Source: Bacillota bacterium (lineage in GTDB: Bacteria > Bacillota > Clostridia > Lachnospirales > Lachnospiraceae). From it: a stretch of 23,378 nt of DNA. Numbering within the stretch: position 1 is the stretch's first letter; every line of letters starts with the position of its first letter. Location: the NCBI GenBank assembly GCA_023392995.1, contig JAEWMZ010000486.1:1-23378 (forward strand), in the 5' to 3' direction. The notes below the pieces were generated by a model. It searched no databases, was not told the origin of the DNA, and worked only from the letters and a program-made list of their open reading frames with translations. The translations under genes were made by a program, and so were the position numbers. Below are positions 15,876 through 22,978 of this stretch, piece by piece.

Positions 15876-18111
15876 GTTCCAGCTCCTCCTTTGATAATTG
15901 GGATGATGCAATCTGCTGATATACTTCACAATCTCTTAATAACTCTTTATGTGTTCCTTTTCCTACAATCTTACCATCATCCAGAACAAGAATCTGTTCT
16001 GCATTCATGATGGTACTGATACGCTGGGCTACAATCAGAAGCGTTCTGTCAGTAAGTTCTTCCTTCAGTGTTCTTCTGAGTGAGGCATCTGTTTTATAAT
16101 CCAGTGCAGAGAAGCTATCATCAAAGATATATACCTCGGGATCTTTTGCTATCGCCCTGGCGATTGAGAGACGCTGCTTCTGACCACCGGAGACATTAGT
16201 TCCACCCTCAGAGATGGAGGTATCATAGCCTTCCGTCTTATTATCGATAAATTCCTGCGCCTGCGCTATTCGGGCAGCCTTCTTCATAAATTCATCATCC
16301 ATCTGAGAATCACTGAATTTAATATTAGACTCAATCGTTCCGCTGAACAGAATACCTTTTTGCGGAACCAAACCAAGCCTCTCTCTAAGGTTCTTCTGGG
16401 AAAGTGCTCTGATATCCGTTCCATCCAGCAGGATTGTTCCGCCTGTTACGTCATAGAACCTTGGAATCAGATTAATCAAGGTTGATTTACCGCTGCCGGT
16501 GCTGCCGATAATGGCTGTAGTTTCACCGGGCTTTGCCAGGAAGCTGATGTTAGATAATACATCCTCCTCTGCATTTGGATACCGGAAACAGACATCTCGG
16601 AATTCCAGGACACCCTTCTTGGTAGGATTTGCTGGTTCCGGTTTTTCTGGATCCAGAATACTGGCCTTTGTGGAGAGTACCTCATCAATACGATTTGCAG
16701 CAACAGTTGCTCTTGGAAGCATAATTGAGATCATGGTCAGCATTAAGAAGGACATTATGATCTGCATGGTATATTGAATGAAGGCCATCATATCACCAAC
16801 CTGAATGGTACCATCTTCAATACCATGGGCACCTACCCAGAGAATTAGGATGGATACCAGGTTCATGATGATCATAAGCATCGGCATCATGAAGGTCATG
16901 ATACGGGATACGAATAAGGTGTTTCTGGAAAGATTCATATTAGCCTGATCAAAGCGTTCTTCTTCGTGCTTGACGGTACTGAAAGCACGGATAACAGGAA
17001 GGCCCGTAAGAATCTCGCGGGTTACCAGGTTGATGCGATCCACCAGCTTTTGCATAATCTTGAATTTTGGCATTGCTACTACAAATAATGTTCCAATGAG
17101 AATAAAGATTGCTCCTACGCCAACAGCTAAAACCCAGGACATAGAGGTATCTGTCTGCACTACCTTGTAGATTCCGCCAAGCGCTAAGATTGGGGCATAG
17201 ATAACAATACGGATCAACATTACAATCAGCATTTGAACCTGCTGGATATCATTGGTACTCCTCGTGATCAAGGAAGCAGTGGAGAATTGATCCATTTCCT
17301 TGTGGGAGAAGGAGACCACCTTTTGAAATACATTACTGCGCAGATCGCGGCCCATTCGTGCTGCAACGCGGGATGCAATTAGTGTTACCAGGATGGAGGC
17401 TAACATACCAAGCAAAGCAAAACCAATCATTTTCAGACCCACATTGATGATGTAATTAATTCTCAACTGGTCAATATCCATACCAATGGCTTGATATTCC
17501 GTCTTAATGTAAGCGGAAGCGGAGGATACCAGCATTGTATCCGGCATTGAGCTGAATTTTTCCTTAATGCCATCCACCAGCTGCTGTTGGTTCTCTGCCG
17601 GCAGAATTGGCAAAATTGTGAATAAATCTCCTCCGCCCTGTTTTACCGCATCAGGAAGGTTCGCAAGAATCTGCTGCTGCATTTGTACGGAGGTGTCTTC
17701 GGTTCCTTCCAGTAAAAATACAATCGTGGAGGGAAGTGCTAAGGCATCAGCCACCTGATCTATGTTTTCACCGTCAAAAAGATATAATTTTTCTGTTTCG
17801 AGCAAAGGATATTTTTTTAGGTAATCAGCCCACTGATCTGCACTATAGTTATCCTTAGTCATTAAGTTAAAGTGGGGAAGAGCGGTATCCTTTTCTTCCT
17901 GAGACATGAATAGGCTAAGACGATCTAGCTCCGTCCCCCGTAGTACCTCTGGTACTGAGGTGGCAATACCATTTCTCATAATACCTATATTTACAATCTC
18001 AGAGGTGTAGGTAGGTAATGATAAATCAGTATAAGCCTGAAGAATCAATAGCAGGACAACTATTATGATTGCTCCAACTGATTTCTGTAAAAATTTCATT
18101 AACTTGAGCAT
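15868..18111 (-). CDS. ABC exporter half-transporter with degenerate ATP site and large external domain (heterodimer subunit 1)
   Basis: A 747-residue fused permease-ATPase. TM1 (about 11-28) and TM2 (about 218-245) are separated by some 180 residues, forming an extracytoplasmic domain unlike classic 580-residue half-transporters. The NBD has Walker A GSTGSGKST (536-544) and a normal signature VSGGQKQR (about 640), but Walker B is VYIFDDS, with Asp for the catalytic Glu, and the H-loop His is Gln in LIVAQRISTI. This is the degenerate subunit of a heterodimer. An ATG at 18126 is in frame, but AAAGGA lies 6 nt before the ATG at 18111 and nothing suitable precedes the first one, so I take 18111. 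It sits downstream of marR in the same direction, so MarR control of the pair is likely. Confidence 0.9.
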   Translation of the reverse strand: MLKLMKFLQKSVGAIIIVVLLLILQAYTDLSLPTYTSEIVNIGIMRNGIATSVPEVLRGTELDRLSLFMSQEEKDTALPHFNLMTKDNYSADQWADYLKKYPLLETEKLYLFDGENIDQVADALALPSTIVFLLEGTEDTSVQMQQQILANLPDAVKQGGGDLFTILPILPAENQQQLVDGIKEKFSSMPDTMLVSSASAYIKTEYQAIGMDIDQLRINYIINVGLKMIGFALLGMLASILVTLIASRVAARMGRDLRSNVFQKVVSFSHKEMDQFSTASLITRSTNDIQQVQMLIVMLIRIVIYAPILALGGIYKVVQTDTSMSWVLAVGVGAIFILIGTLFVVAMPKFKIMQKLVDRINLVTREILTGLPVIRAFSTVKHEEERFDQANMNLSRNTLFVSRIMTFMMPMLMIIMNLVSILILWVGAHGIEDGTIQVGDMMAFIQYTMQIIMSFLMLTMISIMLPRATVAANRIDEVLSTKASILDPEKPEPANPTKKGVLEFRDVCFRYPNAEEDVLSNISFLAKPGETTAIIGSTGSGKSTLINLIPRFYDVTGGTILLDGTDIRALSQKNLRERLGLVPQKGILFSGTIESNIKFSDSQMDDEFMKKAARIAQAQEFIDNKTEGYDTSISEGGTNVSGGQKQRLSIARAIAKDPEVYIFDDSFSALDYKTDASLRRTLKEELTDRTLLIVAQRISTIMNAEQILVLDDGKIVGKGTHKELLRDCEVYQQIASSQLSKEELEHE

Positions 18112-18140
18112 ATTGTTTCCTTTCATAAATTAATTTTCTT

Positions 18141-18333
18141 TAGGTAATTGCGAAACTCAGAAACTTTAGCTATTGTATACACAACATATACTGTTTCGAA
18201 GCGGAAGCTAAGCCCGAAGGAAGCGTTGGAGCGTAGAAATAGTATGTGTTGTGTGTATAATTACAATAACTATATTGTTTCGCAATTATCTAATTAATTT
18301 TCTTAATTATTTTTCTAGGCGATTGCAAACTCA
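18141..18333. repeat. Imperfect direct repeats flanking the palindromic element
   Basis: TAGGTAATTGCGAAACTCA (18141-18159) and TAGGCGATTGCAAACTCA (18316-18333) are near-identical direct copies on either side of the palindromic element. They could be a decayed duplication from its insertion, or a recombination scar. The rest of the gap between marR and the exporter gene is AT-rich with nothing else visible. Confidence 0.5.
18145..18288. repeat. 144-bp palindromic (MITE- or REP-like) element
   Basis: The element ends in perfect 12-bp inverted repeats, TAATTGCGAAAC (18145-18156) and GTTTCGCAATTA (18277-18288). The arms continue imperfectly: AGCTATTGTATACACAACAT on the left matches the complement of the ATGTGTTGTGTGTATAAT region on the right, leaving a GC-richer centre near 18200-18235 (GCGGAAGCTAAGCCCGAAGG). 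It has no coding capacity. It lies within the presumed marR-exporter transcript and would fold as a long hairpin in RNA. Similar ends occur at 8167-8321. Confidence 0.75.
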
Positions 18334-18358
18334 AAGCAAGAATGAGCCACGCCAAAGG

Positions 18359-18793
18359 TTATGTGTCAAATTTGCGTAAATTGTCAATCATCTTATTTGA
18401 CAAGGTTAGTAAGGAGTGGAGCTCTTCCGGGCTAAAATCTTCAAATAGCTGTTCTGAGAGCTGTTTCATAAGTAATTGGCTTTGCGTAGCCAGCTCTTTT
18501 CCCTTCGGTGTCAGATACACCCTCATAACTCGTTTATCCGTTTCGTCAACCTTTCGATAGACATATTGATTTGACTCAAGCGTATTTAACATACCAGTAA
18601 TGGTAGATGGCTTCACACAAATCGTGGTTGCTAACTCTTTTTGGGAAATACCTTCTTTGTTTTTTATTAATGCTAATAGTTTTGGCAGTCCTGGATGTAG
18701 ATTTTGATTAATTGACTTATGAAAGGCTAATAGATGAAAAGACTTTGCAATTTCTCCAAAATTTCTTGTGATTTGTCTGACTTCCTCCAACAT
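18359..18793 (-). CDS. MarR family transcriptional regulator
   Basis: A 144-residue protein with the MarR winged-helix layout: an N-terminal dimerisation helix (FGEIAKSFHLLAFHKSI), GLPKLLALIKNKEGISQKEL, the recognition helix region KPSTITGMLNTLESNQYV, the wing with the conserved D-x-R (ETDKRVMRVYLTPKG) and C-terminal helices. MarR dimers usually repress efflux genes and their own promoter until a small aromatic or drug ligand binds. It is the first gene of a unit with the heterodimeric exporter, 247 bp upstream of its start. The ribosome site AAGGAGGTGAT is almost fully complementary to the end of 16S rRNA and lies in a small hairpin. A promoter with a palindromic operator is about 150 bp upstream. 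Confidence 0.9.
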   Translation of the reverse strand: MLEEVRQITRNFGEIAKSFHLLAFHKSINQNLHPGLPKLLALIKNKEGISQKELATTICVKPSTITGMLNTLESNQYVYRKVDETDKRVMRVYLTPKGKELATQSQLLMKQLSEQLFEDFSPEELHSLLTLSNKMIDNLRKFDT

Positions 18794-18803
18794 TTATTGA
18801 TAT

Positions 18804-18899
18804 CACCTCCTTAGGTGTGAAATACCAACCACGAAAGCGAAGAATACCTGCTTTGGGTTGGCGATTTTTTACACAGCGGATGCCGACATCCCTATGTGT
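18804..18899 (-). promoter_or_regulatory. Structured marR leader with ribosome site in a hairpin
   Basis: In RNA order, hairpin B pairs ACACA (18899-18895) with UGUGU (18875-18871) and GGAUG with CAUCC inside. Stem A pairs CCAACC (18861-18856) with GGUUGG (18830-18825) and AAAGC with GCUUU. A third hairpin, CACCU-AAGG-AGGUG (18817-18804), holds the marR ribosome site. GUGU of hairpin B could instead pair with ACAC at 18818-18815, extending stem A and breaking the ribosome-site hairpin, so the folds are mutually exclusive. I recognise no known riboswitch class. Confidence 0.5.
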
Positions 18900-18919
18900 C
18901 TTATTCTTAATTAAATTAC

Positions 18920-18931
18920 TTAGGAGCCTAA
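18920..18931. promoter_or_regulatory. Palindromic operator, probable MarR site
   Basis: TTAGGAGCCTAA is a perfect 12-bp palindrome placed at about +4 to +15 of the predicted marR transcript, where bound repressor would block initiation. MarR-family autoregulation is well known; assignment of this site to this MarR is inference. Confidence 0.55.
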
Positions 18932-18940
18932 CTAAATTAC

Positions 18941-18968
18941 ATTATATCACAAGATTTTTAGCAGTCAA
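18941..18968 (-). promoter_or_regulatory. Sigma-A promoter of the marR-exporter operon
   Basis: On the - strand TTGACT (18968-18963), a 16-bp spacer and TATAAT (18946-18941) form a near-consensus promoter with an extended -10 TG. Transcription should start near 18934, leaving a leader of about 140 nt. The rest of the gap, 18969-19202, is AT-rich; I see no gene and no convincing terminator for the permease gene that ends at 19203. Confidence 0.75.
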
Positions 18969-19202
18969 TATACATTATATTTAAAAATTTGAGCTTCCAT
19001 TCATTTGCGTTGTAAGAATTGCATATAATAGCAGCTCCCCCCAAGTTCCGGCACTTAATCACAAAGGAAATATCATTGCGTAACAATTCCATTTGCAATA
19101 AAGGCCTGAAACAAGGGCAGAGCTGCCAAATTGTAACTCTTCCTTGTTAGATACTTTAAAAGAGTGGTAGAAAGATAATCAATAGTAACATTTTTCTATA
19201 GG

Positions 19203-20000
19203 CTAGATATTCATATCTCTTCTTTGATAGAAGAAATAAGTGAAGGAAGTAAACAGAGCAATTAGCATCAGCGAAATAAGCGTAATTGGAAGGCTTAGCT
19301 CCTTTGCATTTACTGCTTTCTCCAGACTAAAATAAGTAAAGGGTGAAAAGATGTTTAATACCCGCAGATGTTCTACCAAATCAGTCACTTTGGAGATGAT
19401 ATAGCCGATCAAAACAATATTGGCAGCGATAGAGCCAGCGGATCTGGATTTTCTGAAAGCGGAGGAAAGTAATGCACCCAGCGTTAAGAAGATTAGCTGA
19501 ACAATAAACATAATGAGGTGCAGAAGGACTATTTCGCCCGTAATATCCTCTCCGGCATGAAAAGCAGGTACAATAGCGAAAGAGGATAGCATGGACACAG
19601 CATTAATCACAATTACGTTAAAAAGTGCAGCCAGAAGCTTGGAGGTTATAATATGCTTTCTTGAAGTCGGTTTTGCAATTAAAAACTCTGTGGTTTTATC
19701 TCGTTCCTCCTTTGCAATGATTCCGCTGCCGATCAATGCAGCATGAATTGCAGCGGTAATTTCAATATAAGGAAATAAGAAGGCATAAAAACCGCTTATT
19801 TTAGATACTTCAAAACCGCTTAGTCCCAACAATACCTTCATCGTATTGGGCAGCTGATCGAATACCTCATTACCTGCACTGCCGCTGGTGGAGTAGGCAC
19901 TATATTTGCCCATACCGCTGATTACCAGCAGCGCCATGCACACACTCCAAATGATTAAAGCTTTTCTATTTGCTTTTAATTCATGAATAAATATATTCAT
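19203..20000 (-). CDS. ABC-2 type transporter permease (second permease)
   Basis: A 265-residue membrane protein with about six hydrophobic helices and no ATPase motifs. It starts MNIFIHELKANRKALIIWSV and contains IIAKEERDKTTEFLIAKPTSR, the amphipathic region typical of ABC-2 permeases that couples to the ATPase. The preceding gene encodes a paralogue with the same plan (MNIFLYELKSLRKS; LSKESRERTADFLLVKPVSR), so the two probably arose by duplication and form a heterodimeric channel with the ATPase at 20862. The start has only a weak ribosome site (GGTG about 7 nt upstream; AAAGG 14 nt upstream), but no other in-frame start lies before the upstream TGA. It is 53 bp after the first permease. 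The substrate is unknown; drug, antimicrobial peptide or lipid export are options. Confidence 0.87.
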   Translation of the reverse strand: MNIFIHELKANRKALIIWSVCMALLVISGMGKYSAYSTSGSAGNEVFDQLPNTMKVLLGLSGFEVSKISGFYAFLFPYIEITAAIHAALIGSGIIAKEERDKTTEFLIAKPTSRKHIITSKLLAALFNVIVINAVSMLSSFAIVPAFHAGEDITGEIVLLHLIMFIVQLIFLTLGALLSSAFRKSRSAGSIAANIVLIGYIISKVTDLVEHLRVLNIFSPFTYFSLEKAVNAKELSLPITLISLMLIALFTSFTYFFYQRRDMNI

Positions 20001-20053
20001 AATAATACACCATGCCTTTCGATTGATTCATAGACAGCTGATTATATCTTTTG

Positions 20054-20857
20054 TTAGCTTACAGCATGAATATCCTTTCGGTTGTATAGAATATAGCTGC
20101 AGGTTATGGCAGCAGCTATAATGACTGCACTGACGATAAGATAGAAGGGTTCATAGCGGCCGTTATTGATAATATAAGTAATATCAAAATACTTAAAAGG
20201 AGAAAGGATACGTTCCGCCTTATTGCTAGGGTCTGTTATAAGTAGTGTACCGATTAAATAAAAGCCGAAGACAACGCCCAGGGAAATCGGAAGTACATTT
20301 TTTATTTTCTTAAAAAATAAAGATACCAGCATACCAATTGCAATAAAAATAAGCTGTACAAAAAACATGGTGAGATTAATCAGGATAAACAGCTTTAAGC
20401 TGAAATTCTGAGAATCCTCCAGGGTTACCAGAAGGGTTGATAAGCTAAGGAAAATAATATTCGTTATAACAAGAGTAACAACTGCGGCCAAAAGCTTTGC
20501 ACTTACAATAACACTTCGGGATACAGGCTTCACCAGAAGAAAATCAGCAGTACGTTCTCTGGATTCTTTCGAAAGGATGGAAACCCCCAGATTCATAGCT
20601 TGAATAGCGCCGCACAGGATAATGAAGGTAAATATCATCGAATAAAAACCTAACAGTGAGGTGATATAATCCAGGTTAATTCCAAGCATAGCTCTGATCG
20701 CAGGCGGATAGCTTGCCAGCAGCTGCTTGAATTCCTCCGCATCCTTCGCCATGCTGGGAAAGATGGAGAGGTACAGGGCGGCCAGCGCCAAGATACTAAG
20801 CGTCCATAACAGCATGGACTTTCTAAGGGATTTTAATTCATAAAGAAAGATATTCAT
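20054..20857 (-). CDS. ABC-2 type transporter permease (first permease)
   Basis: A 267-residue integral membrane protein with about six helices. The N-terminal MNIFLYELKSLRKSMLLWTL runs from a short cytoplasmic segment into TM1, and SILSKESRERTADFLLVKPVSR is the ABC-2 coupling region. It begins 4 bp after the stop of the ATPase gene. Its ribosome site GAGGAGG is made by the last codons of that gene and can pair perfectly with CCTCCTC just upstream, so its translation is probably coupled to that of the ATPase. It is a paralogue of the permease at 19203. ABC transporters with two different ABC-2 permeases and one ATPase are common in Firmicutes for drug or peptide export. Confidence 0.87.
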   Translation of the reverse strand: MNIFLYELKSLRKSMLLWTLSILALAALYLSIFPSMAKDAEEFKQLLASYPPAIRAMLGINLDYITSLLGFYSMIFTFIILCGAIQAMNLGVSILSKESRERTADFLLVKPVSRSVIVSAKLLAAVVTLVITNIIFLSLSTLLVTLEDSQNFSLKLFILINLTMFFVQLIFIAIGMLVSLFFKKIKNVLPISLGVVFGFYLIGTLLITDPSNKAERILSPFKYFDITYIINNGRYEPFYLIVSAVIIAAAITCSYILYNRKDIHAVS

Positions 20858-20861
20858 ATAT

Positions 20862-21824
20862 TCAATCCTCCTCTGGTTTTGAGGAGGATTTGGCTCCCTC
20901 TGTTTTTGAGGAGGATTTAGCCTCCTCTGGTTTTATGGAGGATTTAGCCTCCTTCGCATAATAGTGCATAAATATTTCTTCCAGATCAGGCTCCTCAATG
21001 GAGATATTACGCAGTTCAATTTCACTGATTGTCTTCATGATAGAATTTAGATTGCCTTTGAAAATGAAGCTGGCAGTATTATCTTTTACTACAAAGCTGC
21101 TTACACCGTTGATATTGAATTTATCCTTATCGATGCCAGACTTTCCCTCCAGCATAAATCTCTTATAGCTATTTTCCTGAAGGGTGCTCATCTTTTCAGT
21201 CTTAATGATACTGCCATCCTTAATAAAAGCTACGCGGCTGCACATTTTCTGAACCTCACTGAGAATATGGGAGGAGAAGAAGACGGTAGCCCCTTTTTTA
21301 TTCTCCATTGCAATAAGATCAAAGAATTTTTGCTGCATCAGGGGATCCAGGCCGCTGGTTGGCTCATCCAAAATTATCAGCCTGGGCTCGTGAAGCAGAC
21401 CCTGAACAATACCAACCTTCTTTTTATTACCAAAGGAAAGATCATCAATTTTCTTTTTTAAATCCAGATCCATTATCTCAGCTAATTCAAGTATTCGTTT
21501 GCTGCAATCTTTTTTATAAAAGCTGGCAGAGTATTTTAACAAATCCATTACCTTCATATTGTCGTAATAGAACACCTCGGAAGGCAGGTAGCCTAGTTCT
21601 TTTCTAACTTCAGGGTACATGGTACAGCTTTTTCCAAAGATTGTAGCAGTACCGCTGGTGGGATAGATCAGACCCAGCAAGGTTCTTATTGTTGTTGATT
21701 TTCCCGCACCGTTAGGGCCGATGAAACCAAAGATTTCCCCTTCCTCCACATTAAGATTTACATCCACAACTCCTCGGGCTTTCACATAGTTCTTTGTTAA
21801 ATTCTTAATTTCAATTACATTCAT
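20862..21824 (-). CDS. ABC transporter ATP-binding protein with C-terminal repeat tail
   Basis: A 320-residue ATPase. Walker A is GPNGAGKST (about 36-44), the signature is LSFGNKKKV (a variant of LSGGQ that is common in ABC-2 systems), Walker B is LIILDEPTSGLD, and the H-loop His is in FFSSHILSEVQ. A C-terminal domain of about 90 residues follows, typical of this type. The protein ends in three nine-residue repeats (EAKSSIKPE, EAKSSSKTE, GAKSSSKPE) and ED, an unusual charged tail. The in-frame TTG at 21839 was rejected in favour of the ATG at 21824, which has GGAGG 8 nt ahead; the TTG is part of that ribosome site. It partners the two permeases downstream and follows tetR in the same direction. 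Confidence 0.9.
   Translation of the reverse strand: MNVIEIKNLTKNYVKARGVVDVNLNVEEGEIFGFIGPNGAGKSTTIRTLLGLIYPTSGTATIFGKSCTMYPEVRKELGYLPSEVFYYDNMKVMDLLKYSASFYKKDCSKRILELAEIMDLDLKKKIDDLSFGNKKKVGIVQGLLHEPRLIILDEPTSGLDPLMQQKFFDLIAMENKKGATVFFSSHILSEVQKMCSRVAFIKDGSIIKTEKMSTLQENSYKRFMLEGKSGIDKDKFNINGVSSFVVKDNTASFIFKGNLNSIMKTISEIELRNISIEEPDLEEIFMHYYAKEAKSSIKPEEAKSSSKTEGAKSSSKPEED
20867..20887 (-). promoter_or_regulatory. Hairpin sequestering the first permease ribosome site
   Basis: In RNA order CCUCCUC (20887-20881), loop AAAACCA, then GAGGAGG (20873-20867) form a perfect 7-bp stem. GAGGAGG is the ribosome site of the permease start at 20857, 9 nt downstream. Ribosomes finishing the ATPase gene would open it. 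Folding is inferred from sequence. Confidence 0.6.
20871..20951 (-). repeat. Three 27-bp tandem repeats at the end of the ATPase gene
   Basis: Three in-frame 27-bp units encode EAKSSIKPE, EAKSSSKTE and GAKSSSKPE. Each carries both a purine word (GAGGAGG or GAGGGAG) and a pyrimidine word (CCTCC or CCTCCTC), so alternative hairpins can form along the run. The DNA repeats therefore shape both the protein tail and the translation signal of the next gene. Confidence 0.85.
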
Positions 21825-21842
21825 AACAATATCCTCCAAATG

Positions 21843-21907
21843 TTATTATTAAGTTCGTTAGGATACCATCAGATGCAAGGAAAGGTGGCGGCTCCTAACA
21901 ATAATAA
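21843..21907 (-). promoter_or_regulatory. Long inverted repeat in the leader of the ABC-2 operon
   Basis: TTATTATT (21843-21850) and GTTAGGA (21857-21863) pair with TCCTAAC (21893-21899) and AATAATAA (21900-21907), giving 15 bp with a 6-nt bulge and a 29-nt loop. It lies just upstream of the ATPase ribosome site. There is no T-run, so it is more likely an operator pair or RNA structure than a terminator. GGCTCCTAA is shared with the presumed MarR operator at 18920. Confidence 0.45.
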
Positions 21908-22073
21908 GGCTTGAAACAATAGTTCTTTCGGAGGCTAATTAGATCAGGTTGCAATTATGCGCTGAATAAATAAGCTACTGGTCTAGCGTAGTCTCAGGAA
22001 AATTAAGTGGGATTTCATCATAGTACAGGTTAAAAATACGACATTTTTTTAATGTAAAACTCAAAATATGATT

Positions 22074-22101
22074 ATTATAAAAGATACTCACTATCAATAA
22101 A
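22074..22101 (-). promoter_or_regulatory. Weak candidate promoter for the ABC-2 operon
   Basis: In the gap of about 380 bp between the tetR stop and the ATPase start, the - strand has TATAAT (22079-22074) with TTTATT (22101-22096) 16 bp upstream. The -10 box is consensus and the -35 weak. The gap also has a GACGGC/GCCGTC hairpin (22116-22150), possibly a tetR terminator without a T-run, and ACATT/AATGT near 22041-22055 followed by T's on the - strand. No copy of the tetR operator is present here. Confidence 0.3.
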
Positions 22102-22203
22102 CAGGCTGTAATGCTGACGGCTAATATAGCGGGATGTAAATAATGCCGTCTGCTTCATGCAAATCCAAAGCTTTTTAAATATGACCCCTTGCAAAAAAAC
22201 TTC

Positions 22204-22818
22204 TTATAAATACTGCTCCTTATATAGATTATTTTTTAATAGGGTCATGCTTTCATAAAATTCATTGCGAATTGTATCCAGGTCTTCCTCCTGAATTGGC
22301 TTCGACGGATTTACAAAACCCTCCGCCATCCATACCAGCATCTTCATTACAAGGCCAACGTCTACGCTATCTTTAAATTTAGAATAATCCATACCATCAA
22401 ATGCAATTTTATTGCGAAAGTCATCGGTGCGGGACATTTGGATCTTAATATCCTGCTTTACATCTTCATGACTTTCATAGTAAACACTATTCAAGAAGGA
22501 CAGAGTAGCAGGATGCTTTTTTATTACAGCAATCTTGATCTCAGTGGATAACATAATTCGTTCAAAAAAGTCCGTGACACTAGGATCAAACTGTTGATTG
22601 ATTTCACCCGCAATTAAAGTCCAGCAATATTCAAAGAGATATAGATATAAGTCTTTTTTTGTTCCAAAGTAATGAAATACCATTGCCTTTGATATCCCAG
22701 CGGCAGCAGCAATATCGCTGACAGAGGTTTTCTTATAACCATTGGAGCCAAAGGCTTCCAGTGCGGCATTAATAATCATATTCTGCTTTTCCAGGGGCAG
22801 GTTATGAAACTTCTCCAA
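22204..22818 (-). CDS. TetR/AcrR family transcriptional regulator
   Basis: A 204-residue TetR-type repressor. The N-terminal HTH spans about residues 12-58: KQNMIINAALEAFGSNGYKK, TSVSDIAAAAGISKAMVFHY, then FGTKKDLYLYLF, very close to the family consensus. The rest is the variable helical ligand/dimer domain. It starts with TTG: AAAGGAGG lies 7 nt before it, and the next in-frame ATG (residue 14) would cut into the HTH. The promoter upstream overlaps a perfect palindromic operator, and four related copies follow in the leader, so strong autoregulation is expected. It lies upstream of, and in line with, an ABC-2 transporter, but the transporter leader lacks the operator, so control could be by readthrough. 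The inducing ligand is unknown. Confidence 0.92.
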   Translation of the reverse strand: MEKFHNLPLEKQNMIINAALEAFGSNGYKKTSVSDIAAAAGISKAMVFHYFGTKKDLYLYLFEYCWTLIAGEINQQFDPSVTDFFERIMLSTEIKIAVIKKHPATLSFLNSVYYESHEDVKQDIKIQMSRTDDFRNKIAFDGMDYSKFKDSVDVGLVMKMLVWMAEGFVNPSKPIQEEDLDTIRNEFYESMTLLKNNLYKEQYL

Positions 22819-22830
22819 TTCTTAACCTCC

Positions 22831-22970
22831 TTTCTCGACCGAAACGGTTTGTGTAAGGTCATCGCATTCTTTTCTCGACCAAAACGGTTTGTGTAAGGTC
22901 ATCGCATTCTTTTCTCGACCGAAACAGTTTATGTAAGGTCATTGCATTCTTCTTTCGACCGAAACGGTTT
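22831..22970 (-). repeat. Tandem 40-bp repeats carrying operator-like palindromes
   Basis: Three units of exactly 40 bp (22831-22870, 22871-22910, 22911-22950) differ by only a few bases, and a fourth, partial copy follows. Each contains a CGACCGAAACGGTTT-type core (cores at 22836, 22876, 22916 and 22956), an imperfect palindrome ACCG-AAA-CGGT related to the tetR operator. One core has an A change (GACCAAAAC) and one a CAG change. All lie downstream of the tetR promoter, in its leader. Confidence 0.9.
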
Positions 22971-22978
22971 ATGGGAAC

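Noticed and set aside
18869..18889. Six-codon leader peptide (MSASAV) in the marR leader
   Set aside because: Its position fits an attenuation model, but only a weak purine stretch directly abuts the ATG, with no proper spacing, so I do not call it a gene.
19001..19202. Terminator after the last ABC-2 permease
   Set aside because: Short inverted words such as ATTGC/GCAAT occur, but none makes a GC-rich stem followed by a T-run on the - strand.
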